This document shows positions 35,336-43,919 of a stretch of 64,000 nucleotides of DNA, piece by piece. Source of the stretch: UBA11346 sp038060575 (lineage in GTDB: Bacteria > Planctomycetota > UBA11346); the NCBI GenBank assembly GCA_964652775.1, contig CAZZAM010000004.1, positions 1 through 64,000 of the forward strand, written 5' to 3'. Positions within the stretch are counted from its first letter, which is position 1. Each line of letters starts with the position of its first letter. A program made the translations under genes and the position numbers. The notes beneath the pieces are model-generated. The model searched no databases, was not told where the DNA came from, and was given only the letters and a program-made list of their open reading frames with translations.

Positions 35336-36238
35336 TCACATGGTTCCGACAAAGCGCACGCGATACGCACTGGGGGTACAACCGGCAGCCGCTTTGAAAC
35401 AGCGATTGAAGTAGGCAAGGTCGGAGAATCCGCATGCGAGAGCGAGATCGAGAATGTTTTGATCACTGTTGCGCAGCTTGACCATGACTTCCTGCAGGCG
35501 GCGATTGCGCAGATACAACATCGGTGGGCATCCGGTGTAGCGGGCAAATCGGCGGCAGAAATGCGTACTACTGAGATGTGTTTCCTTGGCGAGGTCGGCA
35601 AGGAACCATTCTTGTGCAAAGTGATCATCCAGTTTTTGTCGCACGGCTTCCATGAGCTCGTCGTCGGCGCCGACCGCCAGAGATGGGCCGGATTGCTGGG
35701 CCGCAACGGCACGAGCGAGATCGACGAGAAACAACTGTGTGAGCGCCAACATGGTTGTTGCTGACCCGGCATCCGTGCCTGATTGCTCGCGTTGGATTGC
35801 ATGCAGCCAGCCAGCAGTTCGTTGTGGGTCGGGAAGCGTCACGCGGGTCAGTCGGTTGAGGCGATGTGCGAAACGCGGATGCACTGGCAGTAGACGGTAG
35901 AGATGGCTGGCTAGTTCGCTTGGTATCGGTGGCAACGCGTGGCGTTCAGTGTCGATGTACACGTTGAATACTTCGACTGGCTCTGTGCCAGTGACGATGT
36001 TGTGCTCGACGCCGTAGTTCACCACGCTCAGTGAACCACTGCTCTCAGTGTAGGAGTCTGAACCTAAGTGATGGGTTACGCGGCCAGACAGCAGCAAACT
36101 GCAGTAGAGCACGTCATGGGTGAACCAATTGCGCTGTTTCGGATTCACGTAGGTCGGAAAATGCTGCGTGGCTATGCCGACTTGGGTTAGGCTCGGTTGG
36201 TCTTGTCGCACCAGGACATGACGAATTGGGAGTGGCAT
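35336..36238 (-). CDS. AraC-family transcriptional regulator
   Basis: This 300-residue regulator has an N-terminal cupin-like sensing domain (about 20-110; LLLSGRVTHHLGSDSYTES, GSLSVVNYGVEHNIV). The C-terminal double helix-turn-helix includes WFLADLAKETHLSSTHFCRR and ILDLALACGFSDLAYFNRCF, followed by KAAAGCTPSAYR, the classic AraC signature. It presumably binds a sugar or related metabolite and controls the downstream Gfo/Idh gene, and perhaps the divergent PhyH-like gene across the 36239-36385 gap. ATG 36238 fits the cupin start. Confidence 0.92.
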   Translation of the reverse strand: MPLPIRHVLVRQDQPSLTQVGIATQHFPTYVNPKQRNWFTHDVLYCSLLLSGRVTHHLGSDSYTESSGSLSVVNYGVEHNIVTGTEPVEVFNVYIDTERHALPPIPSELASHLYRLLPVHPRFAHRLNRLTRVTLPDPQRTAGWLHAIQREQSGTDAGSATTMLALTQLFLVDLARAVAAQQSGPSLAVGADDELMEAVRQKLDDHFAQEWFLADLAKETHLSSTHFCRRFARYTGCPPMLYLRNRRLQEVMVKLRNSDQNILDLALACGFSDLAYFNRCFKAAAGCTPSAYRVRFVGTM

Positions 36239-36385
36239 GACAAAATAAGCCTATAAGAAAGGAAAAAAACGCAAAGAATTGTCTTTTAGGGGCCTAGGAT
36301 GTCGGTCATGCGTGCGACCAAGACCACCTCACGACGTCGCAGCAGCTCACCCTCCGCTGTCCAACCCAACCCCACCGGGAAGACC

Positions 36386-37162
36386 ATGACCGCAACCGCC
36401 TCTGCCGCCGCCCTCGCCACCTATCCACTCAACTCCGCGCAAATCAACGCCTACCGCGAGCAGGGTTTTCTGCACACGCCCGGCGTACTGAATGCCGACG
36501 AGGTCAAACGTCTGCGCGAGTTGTTCGTGAGCGAGGCGCAGTGCCAACGCGATACCAAACTGGCGTACACCGGACCAGTGTTCGAGCAGCAAGTGAATCT
36601 GTGGCAGGGCAACCGTGATCTGCTCGGCCTCGCACTGCATCCCAACATGCGTTCAATATCAACTCGTCTCGCGGGTGTGCCTTTGCGGTTGTGGCACGAC
36701 CATCTTTTGGTGAAGAAAGCCAACAACGGTGCGCCCACCGAATTCCATCAAGACAAGCCGTACTGGCCGCACACCGATGCCGACGAGTCGCTCTCGGCTT
36801 GGGTCGCGCTCGTTGATGTTCCCGCTGCGCGCGGGTGCATGAGTTATATTCCTGGGTCACATACCAAAGTTGGATTGGCCAGTCAGGATCTCAAGGATCC
36901 GCGCAGTCTGTTCGAGAAGTGCCCTGAGTTGGAGTGGCAAGCCAGCGTCACCATCCCAGTGAAGGCTGGGGATGTCGTGTGGCACCACGGCTACACAGCG
37001 CACCGCGCTAACGCCAACGCCACGGATAGTGATCGCGTCGTCGTGTCTGTGATCTACATCCCGCGTACAGCACGTTACAATGGCTCTGGTCACATCTGCA
37101 CTGACGGTAAAGGCCTGGAAGTCGGCCATGTCATCGCCGGTCCAGGGTTTCCTGAAGTCTGA
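36386..37162 (+). CDS. Phytanoyl-CoA dioxygenase (PhyH)-like Fe(II)/2-oxoglutarate oxygenase
   Basis: This 258-residue double-stranded beta-helix oxygenase has the metal ligand pair in FHQDKPYWP (H-x-D) and the distal ligand in WHHGYTAHRANAN. The arginine that would bind 2-oxoglutarate follows that His or lies in DRVVVSVIYIP. The N-terminus AYREQGFLHTPGVLNADEV is typical of PhyH proteins. Two starts are possible. ATG 36386 is preceded by GGGAAG; ATG 36299 adds a Ser/Arg-rich, low-complexity extension. It diverges from the AraC gene and ends at a hairpin terminator. Substrate unknown. Confidence 0.85.
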   Translation: MTATASAAALATYPLNSAQINAYREQGFLHTPGVLNADEVKRLRELFVSEAQCQRDTKLAYTGPVFEQQVNLWQGNRDLLGLALHPNMRSISTRLAGVPLRLWHDHLLVKKANNGAPTEFHQDKPYWPHTDADESLSAWVALVDVPAARGCMSYIPGSHTKVGLASQDLKDPRSLFEKCPELEWQASVTIPVKAGDVVWHHGYTAHRANANATDSDRVVVSVIYIPRTARYNGSGHICTDGKGLEVGHVIAGPGFPEV

Positions 37163-37172
37163 AATTATCGGT

Positions 37173-37203
37173 AGAACCACGCAGACATGCGTGGTTCTGT
37201 TTC
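37173..37203. terminator. Hairpin terminator between PhyH-like and kinase genes
   Basis: AGAACCACGC and GCGTGGTTCT form a perfect 10-bp stem with a 6-nt loop, followed by GTTT on the plus strand. It sits between convergent genes and probably serves the PhyH transcript, overlapping the kinase stop codon region. Confidence 0.75.
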
Positions 37204-38170
37204 AGCGACCGTAGCGATAGCGGCGCAGGACGCGGCGACGGTTCGCAACTGCTTTGCTGAGGCCAGGCTTGGTTACGCGGCCTGTACCCTCGTCATTGGG
37301 CAACGTCGGCGTCTTCCCACGAGCGACGGTGTCGAGTGCTTTTACAACCGCGTCCCCATCGGGTAGACGTGCGTCAGTATCCTTGGCCAACATCAAGTTG
37401 AGGAGGTGCTGACAATCTCGCGGAACAGTCGGCGGGTAGGTTACCGCTTCCGTGCACACGCGAACAATGAGGTCAATTACCGTGTCGCCGTTGAACGGCT
37501 GACTGCCGGTCAGCATGTAGTAGAACGTGGCGCCCAGGCTGAATACATCGCTTGCCGTGGAGGCTTGATCCGGGTTTCTGCTTTGCTCCGGGGATGACCA
37601 GTCTGGCGTGCCGACGATGCTGAGGATGCGTCGTCCCGGTGCGCGCACCTGATGATCACCAAGACGATCGCGGACAAGTCCAAGATCGAGCAGCTTGGCC
37701 AAGCCATTAGGCGCAACCAGGATGTTGTCCGGTTTGACGTCACGGTGGATAAGGTCAGCGCGGTGTGCCGCCGCCAGCGCCTGGGCGATCTGGTAGAGAA
37801 TATGCAGGGCCTGCTGACGCTTGAGCGGGCCACTGTCGGTTACTAACTTGGTCAGCGTAATGCCGGGGACGTACTCCATGGAGTAGGCATAGATATGCCG
37901 TTCCAAATCCGCATGGACGTCATGGATCATGACCAGATTCTGATGCGCCAGTTTAGCCGTGGACCTAGCCTCGCGGAGAAAATCCTCGGCAACCGCTGGA
38001 TTACGCAGGGATTTCTCGCTGAGAACCTTAAGCGCCACAGGCCGCTGCAATGACAGCTGGGTCGCCCGATAAACGGTTCCCATTGAGCCTTTGCCGAGGA
38101 TCTGTTCAATGCGATAACCGAATAACTCGGTTCCGGCGGGGAGATGTTCGAGCGGCAGTGGGGCTTGCAC
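37202..38170 (-). CDS. Cytoplasmic Ser/Thr protein kinase (Hanks type)
   Basis: This 322-residue kinase shows the glycine loop LGKGSMGTVY (25-34), catalytic lysine VALKV (Lys48), helix C glutamate in FLREARS and catalytic loop HRDVKPDN (Asp144). The metal-binding triplet reads DLG (162-164) in place of DFG, a variant also found in other bacterial kinases. The activation segment ends GTPDWSSPEQ. There is no TM helix or sensor domain. A short Arg-rich tail (RRRVLRRYRYGR) ends the protein. It starts at GTG 38170 with only a weak ribosome site. Partners cannot be inferred from neighbours. Confidence 0.9.
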   Translation of the reverse strand: MQAPLPLEHLPAGTELFGYRIEQILGKGSMGTVYRATQLSLQRPVALKVLSEKSLRNPAVAEDFLREARSTAKLAHQNLVMIHDVHADLERHIYAYSMEYVPGITLTKLVTDSGPLKRQQALHILYQIAQALAAAHRADLIHRDVKPDNILVAPNGLAKLLDLGLVRDRLGDHQVRAPGRRILSIVGTPDWSSPEQSRNPDQASTASDVFSLGATFYYMLTGSQPFNGDTVIDLIVRVCTEAVTYPPTVPRDCQHLLNLMLAKDTDARLPDGDAVVKALDTVARGKTPTLPNDEGTGRVTKPGLSKAVANRRRVLRRYRYGR

Positions 38171-38257
38171 GGGTTGTGAGTATGGAACGTCGCAACGTTT
38201 GAACAGTTCAAGGTCCTTGGCAGGCTGTCAGGATCGGGAAGGATGCGCGACTGCCGC

Positions 38258-39055
38258 ATGAGCATAGTACATACAGACCCTCTCTGGTTGGATCTGCGGA
38301 CGATTGCCATCGCAGCCGCGCAGGCTGGAGGCCAAGCTGCGATCCGTCATTTCCGGCGTCCGGATCTCGTCGTAGAGACGAAGCATGACGACAGCCCCGT
38401 CACCGTGGCGGATCGTGAGGCCGAAGCGGCCATTCGTGCGGCTGTGCTAGATCGTCATCCCGAACATGGATGGATCGGTGAAGAGACGGGCGCGGCTCAC
38501 GGCTCGAGTCCATATACGTGGATCGTCGACCCGATCGATGGAACGCGCAACTTTGTTCGCGGCATTCCCTTGTGGTCCGTGCTGGTTGCCTGTGAACACG
38601 CGGATCACGGTGTGGTCGCAGCGGTGGTCGGCATTCCCGCCCTGGACGAATGGTACGATGCAGTGCTTGGTGCCGGTGCGCGTCTCAATCGGCGTGCGAT
38701 TCATGTATCGCGCGTAGCGCAGCTCTCCGAGTCGTTGTTCTGCTATGAGTCACCATCGTGGTTTAGCCGTAATTGTTTGGCCGGATGCTTTCAAGAGTTG
38801 TGCGAGGTGACCGCTCTGCAGCGCGGCATATGTGACGCCTACGGCCACATGTTGGTTGCCACCGGCCGTGCCGAGCTCGTGGTCGAACCGCAACTCAAGG
38901 TGTGGGACGTTGCTGCCACCAGCCTGGTTGTCCGCGAAGCTGGTGGTCGATTCAGTGATCTTTCCGGCACGCCGTCCATTCGCTCAGAAAACGCCGTGGT
39001 CAGCAATGGTTGCGTCCATGACGCAGCCCTGGCCGTGATTGCAAAACACCGATGA
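38258..39055 (+). CDS. Inositol-monophosphatase family protein, HisN-like (histidinol-phosphatase)
   Basis: This 265-residue Mg2+-dependent phosphatase of the IMPase fold has the metal motifs IGEETG, IVDPIDGTRNFVRG and the C-terminal WDVAATSLVVREAGG. Length and the IDGTRNFVRG spelling fit the HisN subgroup, which makes histidinol in actinobacteria and plants. Inositol or fructose bisphosphatase activity remains possible. ATG 38258 gives a normal N-terminus. The stop overlaps the aroA start (ATGA), so both are translated from one message, consistent with an amino-acid synthesis role. Confidence 0.85.
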   Translation: MSIVHTDPLWLDLRTIAIAAAQAGGQAAIRHFRRPDLVVETKHDDSPVTVADREAEAAIRAAVLDRHPEHGWIGEETGAAHGSSPYTWIVDPIDGTRNFVRGIPLWSVLVACEHADHGVVAAVVGIPALDEWYDAVLGAGARLNRRAIHVSRVAQLSESLFCYESPSWFSRNCLAGCFQELCEVTALQRGICDAYGHMLVATGRAELVVEPQLKVWDVAATSLVVREAGGRFSDLSGTPSIRSENAVVSNGCVHDAALAVIAKHR

Positions 39056-40320
39056 GTCTGTTCATCCCTAAATTACCGCAGTCGATCCAGCGTGACTGGG
39101 TGGTGCCCGGATCGAAGTCGATCACCAATCGCGCACTGCTGTTGGCTGCGCTCGCCGAAGGCACCAGCGTCATCGAGAACGTGCTCGAGAGTGACGATAC
39201 GCGGTACATGCGTGAGGGCCTTGCTGCTTTTGGCATCACTGTCCGCGACGGTGCGCTGCGTCAGGTATTCATCGATGGCGGGTTATCCAAGTTCCGTGCT
39301 CCGACCGCGCCAATTCAGGTTGGCAACAGCGGAACGACGGTGCGTTTCCTTGCTGCGGCTGCGGCGTTGGTTCCCGGCGCGACGACCTTCATCTGTGATG
39401 ATGCGATGGCCAAGCGCCCGATTGAAGACCTGGTTGCTGGTTTGCGCCAACTCGGCATCCGGGTCGATTGTGCCACGGGTTGTCCACCGCTGACCGTTCA
39501 TGGTGGCAAGCTGCCGGGCGGACGGATCACCTTGCGCGCTGATCGCAGCAGCCAGTATCTGACGGCGTTGCTATTGGTTGCTGGATTGGGCGAGGCGGAA
39601 TTGACTATAGAGCTACGTGGAGAGCTGGTCAGTCGGCCGTATATCGAGATGACGCGCCGCATGGTCGCCGATTTCGGCGGTAAAATCGAGGAAGTTCGTG
39701 GCGGGTTTATCGCTCGTCGTTGCGCGTCGTATCGCGCTCGCGGTTACACCATCGAACCTGATGCCAGTTCTGCTTCATATCCATTCGCGCTCGCCGCCGT
39801 TGGACACGACATCACGGTTCCCGGCCTAGGAACGCGCACACTGCAAGGTGATCACGCGTTTATTTCCGTGCTGCGTGGCGTTGGTGCTGATGTCGAAGCG
39901 GCAGCGCTGCAGACCCGTGTCCGCCATCGTGGTGTTACGGGCATCACCTGCGACATGCACCACATCAGCGACACAGTCATGACCTTGGCAGCCATCGCAC
40001 CGCTGGCGACTGGACCAACCACGATCCAAAACGTCGCCAATATTCGCATCAAAGAATGCGACCGCCTGATGGCGATGGTCGCTGAGTTGCGCAAACTCGG
40101 CCAGCACGTTGAGCACGGTGACGACTGGATGACGATTACCCCGCGTCCATTGGTTCCGGCTACCATCGAGTGCTACCACGACCACCGCATCGCCATGAGC
40201 TTTGGTGTTCTTGGCGCAGCGACCGGCGTAGTGACGATTGCTGATCCAGCCTGCGTGGCGAAGACCTATCCCGGTTTCTGGAATGACCTCGCTGCCTGTT
40301 ATCCGGCCAAGCCGTGGTGA
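39052..40320 (+). CDS. aroA: 3-phosphoshikimate 1-carboxyvinyltransferase (EPSP synthase)
   Basis: AroA joins shikimate-3-phosphate with PEP in the shikimate pathway. The 422 residues match the family. Visible motifs are VPGSKSITNRALLLAAL (PEP/shikimate site), GNSGTTVRFLAAAAAL, DRSSQYLTALLLVAG, IKECDRLMAM and YHDHRIAMSFGVLG. The glycine of the LFLGNAGT-type loop is retained as GNSGT. It is coupled to the upstream phosphatase by ATGA overlap, and E6 follows 15 bp after the stop. Confidence 0.95.
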   Translation: MSLFIPKLPQSIQRDWVVPGSKSITNRALLLAALAEGTSVIENVLESDDTRYMREGLAAFGITVRDGALRQVFIDGGLSKFRAPTAPIQVGNSGTTVRFLAAAAALVPGATTFICDDAMAKRPIEDLVAGLRQLGIRVDCATGCPPLTVHGGKLPGGRITLRADRSSQYLTALLLVAGLGEAELTIELRGELVSRPYIEMTRRMVADFGGKIEEVRGGFIARRCASYRARGYTIEPDASSASYPFALAAVGHDITVPGLGTRTLQGDHAFISVLRGVGADVEAAALQTRVRHRGVTGITCDMHHISDTVMTLAAIAPLATGPTTIQNVANIRIKECDRLMAMVAELRKLGQHVEHGDDWMTITPRPLVPATIECYHDHRIAMSFGVLGAATGVVTIADPACVAKTYPGFWNDLAACYPAKPW

Positions 40321-40334
40321 ACTTGGGAAAACAA

Positions 40335-40478
40335 GCCGCAGAGGCGCAGAGGGCCGCAGAGGGCCGCAGAGGAAAACGGAACTGGCTGTTTCTGGAGGGG
40401 ATTTGTAATCCTTTCATTCTGCTTGAGCCCGCACCAGTCGTCTCTGCGGCCCTCTGCGGCCCTCTGCGCCTCTGCGGC
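40335..40478. repeat. Stem-loop element E6 (GCCGCAGAGG type), nearly perfect arms
   Basis: Arms of 38 nt (40335-40372 and 40441-40478) are almost exact reverse complements made of four GCAGAGG units. They enclose a 68-nt unique loop. The right arm ends 14 bp before the rsmD start codon, so any hairpin in the mRNA would cover or abut the ribosome-binding region of rsmD. Confidence 0.9.
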
Positions 40479-40492
40479 AAAATCGGTGTTTC

Positions 40493-41041
40493 ATGAGTCT
40501 TCGTGTTATCTCCGGCGATTGGCACGGACGCCGCCTGGAAGCGCCACCCGGCACCGACACCCGTCCGCTGACTGATCGCATCAAGCAATCATTGTTCGAT
40601 TGGCTTGGTCAACGCATGGATGACTGGCGAGTCGCCGATGTCTGCGCCGGCTCCGGTGCCTTCGGTATCGAGGCAGCTTCGCGTGGTGCGAAAGAAGTAC
40701 ACTTGATCGAGAATGGTCGCCACGCCATCCCGACCCTGCGCACCAATCTCAAGATGCTCGGTGATCCACCGCAGGTGCGACTGCTGACCGAACCGTTCCA
40801 GACTGCTTTGCCGCGACTCAAGGAACTCGACCTCGTGTTCTGTGATCCGCCATTCCCATGGTTCACGGACCGACCGGAATCGTTGGAGAAAATGATGACG
40901 ATGGCCGCAGCGGCGATTTCCGCAGAAGGCCAAGTCCTCATTCGCGGTGAGGAACGCCAGAAATTACCGGCGTCTTCTGTTCTCCGCATCATCGAGCAAC
41001 GCGAATACGGCCGTAGTTGGATCGCGCGCCTGGGGGAATGA
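40493..41041 (+). CDS. rsmD: 16S rRNA (guanine966-N2)-methyltransferase
   Basis: This 182-residue RsmD-type methyltransferase modifies G966 of 16S rRNA with SAM. The RNA-facing start is LRVISGDWHGRRLEAPPG with RPLTDRIKQSLFDWL, the SAM motif is CAGSGAFGIEAASRGA and the catalytic motif is DPPF (residues about 122-125; the usual DPPY is conservatively changed). Its usual downstream partner coaD is not adjacent but occurs at 4830. E6 ends 14 bp before the start. Confidence 0.93.
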   Translation: MSLRVISGDWHGRRLEAPPGTDTRPLTDRIKQSLFDWLGQRMDDWRVADVCAGSGAFGIEAASRGAKEVHLIENGRHAIPTLRTNLKMLGDPPQVRLLTEPFQTALPRLKELDLVFCDPPFPWFTDRPESLEKMMTMAAAAISAEGQVLIRGEERQKLPASSVLRIIEQREYGRSWIARLGE

Positions 41042-41162
41042 GGGCATCCGCGTAGCGGACGCGACGCCATGGGCATGGCGTCTGCGCCGAGTGACGCCGA
41101 GAGCTTTGCTCGAGGCTGGACGAGCTCCAGCGTGGCTCGACCCGCGGACTCGAATCTCTAAT

Positions 41163-41259
41163 CCTGGGAACGCCGATCTCCTGATCGGCTCGAATCGCGA
41201 GAATGCGCATAGCCACGCTCCCATTGCCCCAGGCTGAACAGGAGTGCGGCGTTCCCAGG
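41163..41259. repeat. Inverted-repeat element E12 (CCTGGGAACGCC type)
   Basis: CCTGGGAACGCCGATCTCCTG (41163-41183) is matched by its near reverse complement at 41239-41259 (19 of 21 positions), leaving a 55-nt loop. The stretch 41042-41162 just upstream, after rsmD, holds more short palindromes (CGACGCCATGGGCATGGCGT and GAGCTTTGCTCGAGG-like repeats). No gene is seen in it. Confidence 0.8.
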
Positions 41260-41261
41260 GT

Positions 41262-41555
41262 TCAACGCTCTGACGGTTGCGTTGGCTTCCTTGGCACTTC
41301 CCACGTCTTGCGCGTCCATCCCATAACCAGTCGGATGATCAACTTGTCCACTTCGATCGTTACCTCGCACCCAGATTTTCTCACGTAATCAACGAGGCCG
41401 TTTTCATTCAGGTTTGATGCTCGGGGGCCCACATAGTCGGCCACGATAAAGTTGATCTTGTCGATGCGGTTTTCGACGATCCACGTACTCAGCAGTAATC
41501 CGAGCAATATGGCCACGCCAATCAGTCCCAACAGCAGACGAAGAATTCTCGACAT
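41262..41555 (-). CDS. Small N-terminally anchored membrane protein
   Basis: The protein has 97 residues. An N-terminal helix (LLLGLIGVAILLGLLLSTWI) would anchor a short soluble domain on the periplasmic side, with a mixed charge pattern (VRKSGCEVTIEVDKLIIRL). There is no recognised family. The topology and short beta segment resemble small DUF4845-type proteins, but no motif supports that. It follows the cupin gene by 8 bp on the same strand, so it is probably part of an aspS-cupin unit. Its stop lies 2 bp from element E12. Confidence 0.6.
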   Translation of the reverse strand: MSRILRLLLGLIGVAILLGLLLSTWIVENRIDKINFIVADYVGPRASNLNENGLVDYVRKSGCEVTIEVDKLIIRLVMGWTRKTWEVPRKPTQPSER

Positions 41556-41563
41556 GCAGTGGC

Positions 41564-41902
41564 TTAGTGCGTTTCAACCAGATTGATGCCGAGAGAAATA
41601 ATACCGTGATCAATACGGGTCGCGTGCTGGTCACCGATGTCGAACATGATTGCTTCGCCAGCGTTCACCGTGAACATCTCGGTGCCGGTGTCGTAGACGA
41701 CTGAGCCTTGCAGAATGACGTAGATCTCGGGAGTTTTTTCGACGTGACTGGGCCACGAGCCGCGACCAACTGCCGAATAGGAGATGTCGCGGACGACGAA
41801 TTTGCGCGTCTCGTTTTTACCGATGATAGGCAAGGTCACCACGGCGCCGGCTTCCATCTGGTTGAGCTGGGCGATCTCGTGGAGTTTGAATAGTTTGGGC
41901 AT
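41564..41902 (-). CDS. Cupin-domain protein
   Basis: This 112-residue single-domain cupin has the first motif around KTPEIYVILQGSVVYDTG, with Glu and aromatic positions but few of the usual metal histidines. The second motif is AGEAIMFDIGDQHATRID. Cupins of this size bind small ligands or isomerise sugars. It starts 4 bp after the aspS stop codon, so the two are co-transcribed; a functional link is not obvious. Confidence 0.82.
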   Translation of the reverse strand: MPKLFKLHEIAQLNQMEAGAVVTLPIIGKNETRKFVVRDISYSAVGRGSWPSHVEKTPEIYVILQGSVVYDTGTEMFTVNAGEAIMFDIGDQHATRIDHGIISLGINLVETH

Positions 41903-41906
41903 GACG

Positions 41907-43712
41907 TTACCCGCCAGCCGGCGCCGTCTGTGTCGGCACCGCCGTCACAATATGCAAATCTTTGAGCTGCCGATCGCTGACCGGGTTCGGGCAGTCGAGC
42001 ATTTCGTCGCGGCCGCGCTGGGTCTTCGGGAAGGCGATGACGTCGCGGATCGATTCAGCGTCGGTCATCAGCATGATTAGACGGTCGAGGCCGAAGGCCA
42101 TGCCGCCGTGGGGAGGCGCGCCGAATGAAAGGGCGTGCAGGAGGAAGCCGAACTTGCGCTCGGCTTCTTCGGCGCTGATGCCGAGGGCTTTGAACACGGC
42201 GGATTGCATCGTCGCATCGTGGATACGAATGCTGCCGCCGCCGATCTCGTTGCCGTTGAGGACCATGTCGTAGCTCTTCGACAACACCTTGCCCGGATCG
42301 GATTCGAGGAACTGGACGTGATCCGGATATGGCGAGGTGAACGGGTGGTGGTTGGCGACGAAGCTGCGTTCGTCTTCGTTCCACTCGAACAGCGGCGCGC
42401 TGTGGATCCACAGGAACTGCCAGTCGTCGGCACGCGCGAGCTTGAGAATATTCCGGCCCAGTTCGTTGCGGACAGCACCCAGCACGGTGCAGACCATCTT
42501 TTCGGAATCAGCGCCGAAGAAGAGCACGTCGCCAGGGCCGACGCTGAGGCGACGACCGAGTTCAACCCGGGCTTCAGCGGAAATGTTCTTCGCGGCCGGG
42601 CCTTGCCAGTCTTCGGCCTTGTTCGGGTCAGCACCGATCTTGATCCATGCGAGTCCCTTCGCGCCGAGGCCCTTGGCAAACTCGGTGAGCGTGTCGAGGG
42701 TGCGGCGCGACAGCGCTTCGCTGGCGCCCTTGGCGTTGAGTGCGCGGACTGCGCCCTTGCTTTCGATGGCCTTCTGGAACACGGAGAATCCGCAGGTCGG
42801 CGCCCAGTCGGAAAGCTCGATGATCGGCATGCCGAAGCGCAGGTCGGGCTTGTCGTTGCCGTACATGCGCATCGATTCGGTCCAGGTCATGCGCTTGAAC
42901 GGAGCCGGCAGATCGACGCCGAGCACTTCCTTCCATAGCGTGCGCGCCATGCCTTCGCCCATCGCCATGATGTCTTCGAGGTCGATGAACGACATCTCGA
43001 GATCGATCTGCGAGAACTCGGGCTGACGGTCGTTGCGCAGGTCTTCATCGCGGAAACATTTCGCGATTTGCACGTAGCGGTCGTAACCGCCGACCATCAG
43101 CAACTGCTTGAACAATTGTGGCGATTCAGCGAGGGCGTAAAAGCTGCCAGCGTGCAGGCGTGAGGGGACCAGGAAGTTCCGCGCGCCGCCGGGCGTGTAT
43201 TTCACCAGGTACGGCGTTTCGACTTCCATGAAGCCATTGAGGTCGAAGTAACGCCGTGCGCTCTGCATCACCTTATGACGGATCGCGAGGTTGCGCTGCA
43301 TGGTCGGACGACGGAGGTCGAGGAAGCGCGCCTTGAGGCGAGCCTCTTCACCGACCTTGGCGTGGGCGTCGATCTCGAATGGCGGCGTCTGCGCCTGGTT
43401 CAGGACGGTCAACGTGGTCGCGAAGACCTCGATCGCGCCGGTAGCCAAGTTGGCGTTGGCCTTGCCATCGCGCGAACGGATCTGACCGGCGACCTGGATG
43501 ACCCACTCCGAGCGCAGCTTTTCGGCCAACTCTTTACCGGCTTGGCCGCACACGTCGGCGTCGAACACCACCTGGGTCAGACCGTGACGGTCGCGCAGGT
43601 CGATGAAGATGACTCCGCCGTGATCGCGGCGATTCTGCACCCAACCGCAGAGGGTGGTGGTAGAGCCGACATCGGTAGCGCGGAGCTGACCGCAGGTATG
43701 GGAGCGCATCAT
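41907..43712 (-). CDS. aspS: Aspartyl-tRNA synthetase
   Basis: This 601-residue class II synthetase charges tRNA-Asp, or tRNA-Asp and tRNA-Asn if non-discriminating. It has an N-terminal OB anticodon-binding domain (TLCGWVQNRRDHGGVIFIDL), motif 2 CFRDEDLRNDRQPEFSQID and motif 3 GGMAFGLDRLIML. It also has the bacterial GAD insertion (about 290-430, with KGLAWIKI). Length matches the bacterial type. ATG 43712 (alternative ATG 43709) was chosen; the longer frame upstream merely translates repeat E7. It leads the cupin and small membrane protein genes. Confidence 0.95.
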   Translation of the reverse strand: MMRSHTCGQLRATDVGSTTTLCGWVQNRRDHGGVIFIDLRDRHGLTQVVFDADVCGQAGKELAEKLRSEWVIQVAGQIRSRDGKANANLATGAIEVFATTLTVLNQAQTPPFEIDAHAKVGEEARLKARFLDLRRPTMQRNLAIRHKVMQSARRYFDLNGFMEVETPYLVKYTPGGARNFLVPSRLHAGSFYALAESPQLFKQLLMVGGYDRYVQIAKCFRDEDLRNDRQPEFSQIDLEMSFIDLEDIMAMGEGMARTLWKEVLGVDLPAPFKRMTWTESMRMYGNDKPDLRFGMPIIELSDWAPTCGFSVFQKAIESKGAVRALNAKGASEALSRRTLDTLTEFAKGLGAKGLAWIKIGADPNKAEDWQGPAAKNISAEARVELGRRLSVGPGDVLFFGADSEKMVCTVLGAVRNELGRNILKLARADDWQFLWIHSAPLFEWNEDERSFVANHHPFTSPYPDHVQFLESDPGKVLSKSYDMVLNGNEIGGGSIRIHDATMQSAVFKALGISAEEAERKFGFLLHALSFGAPPHGGMAFGLDRLIMLMTDAESIRDVIAFPKTQRGRDEMLDCPNPVSDRQLKDLHIVTAVPTQTAPAGG

Positions 43713-43784
43713 GGGAGTGGTTCCGTAAGAGGGCGGCAGGTTAGACGGAGGCGGGGGGGCGGCAAGCGGGCAGGGGAATGCCAG

Positions 43785-43902
43785 GAATGCCAAATGCTGG
43801 AATGCTGGAATGCTGGAATAGTTCGGAAAGTCGGACGTTTGAGCCTGCCGTGGCGGCGGGGACCGCATCGAGTCATTCCAGCATTCCAGCATTTGGCATT
43901 CC
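43785..43902. repeat. Stem-loop element E7 (AATGCTGG type)
   Basis: The left arm GGAATGCCAAATGCTGGAAT continues as two further AATGCTGG units (43785-43819). The right arm at 43874-43902 is its complement. The loop is about 54 nt. It occupies the divergent aspS/dsbD gap, so it lies in the promoter region of both genes. Confidence 0.88.
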
Positions 43903-43919
43903 GCTTCTTCCCTCACACT

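Noticed and set aside
40160..40588. Minus-strand open frame across the aroA/rsmD gap
   Set aside because: It runs antisense through aroA, repeat E6 and rsmD, all of which have clear sense-strand genes or structure.
43713..43916. N-terminal extension of AspS through repeat E7
   Set aside because: The extra residues come from AATGCTGG repeats; the OB domain begins right after ATG 43712.
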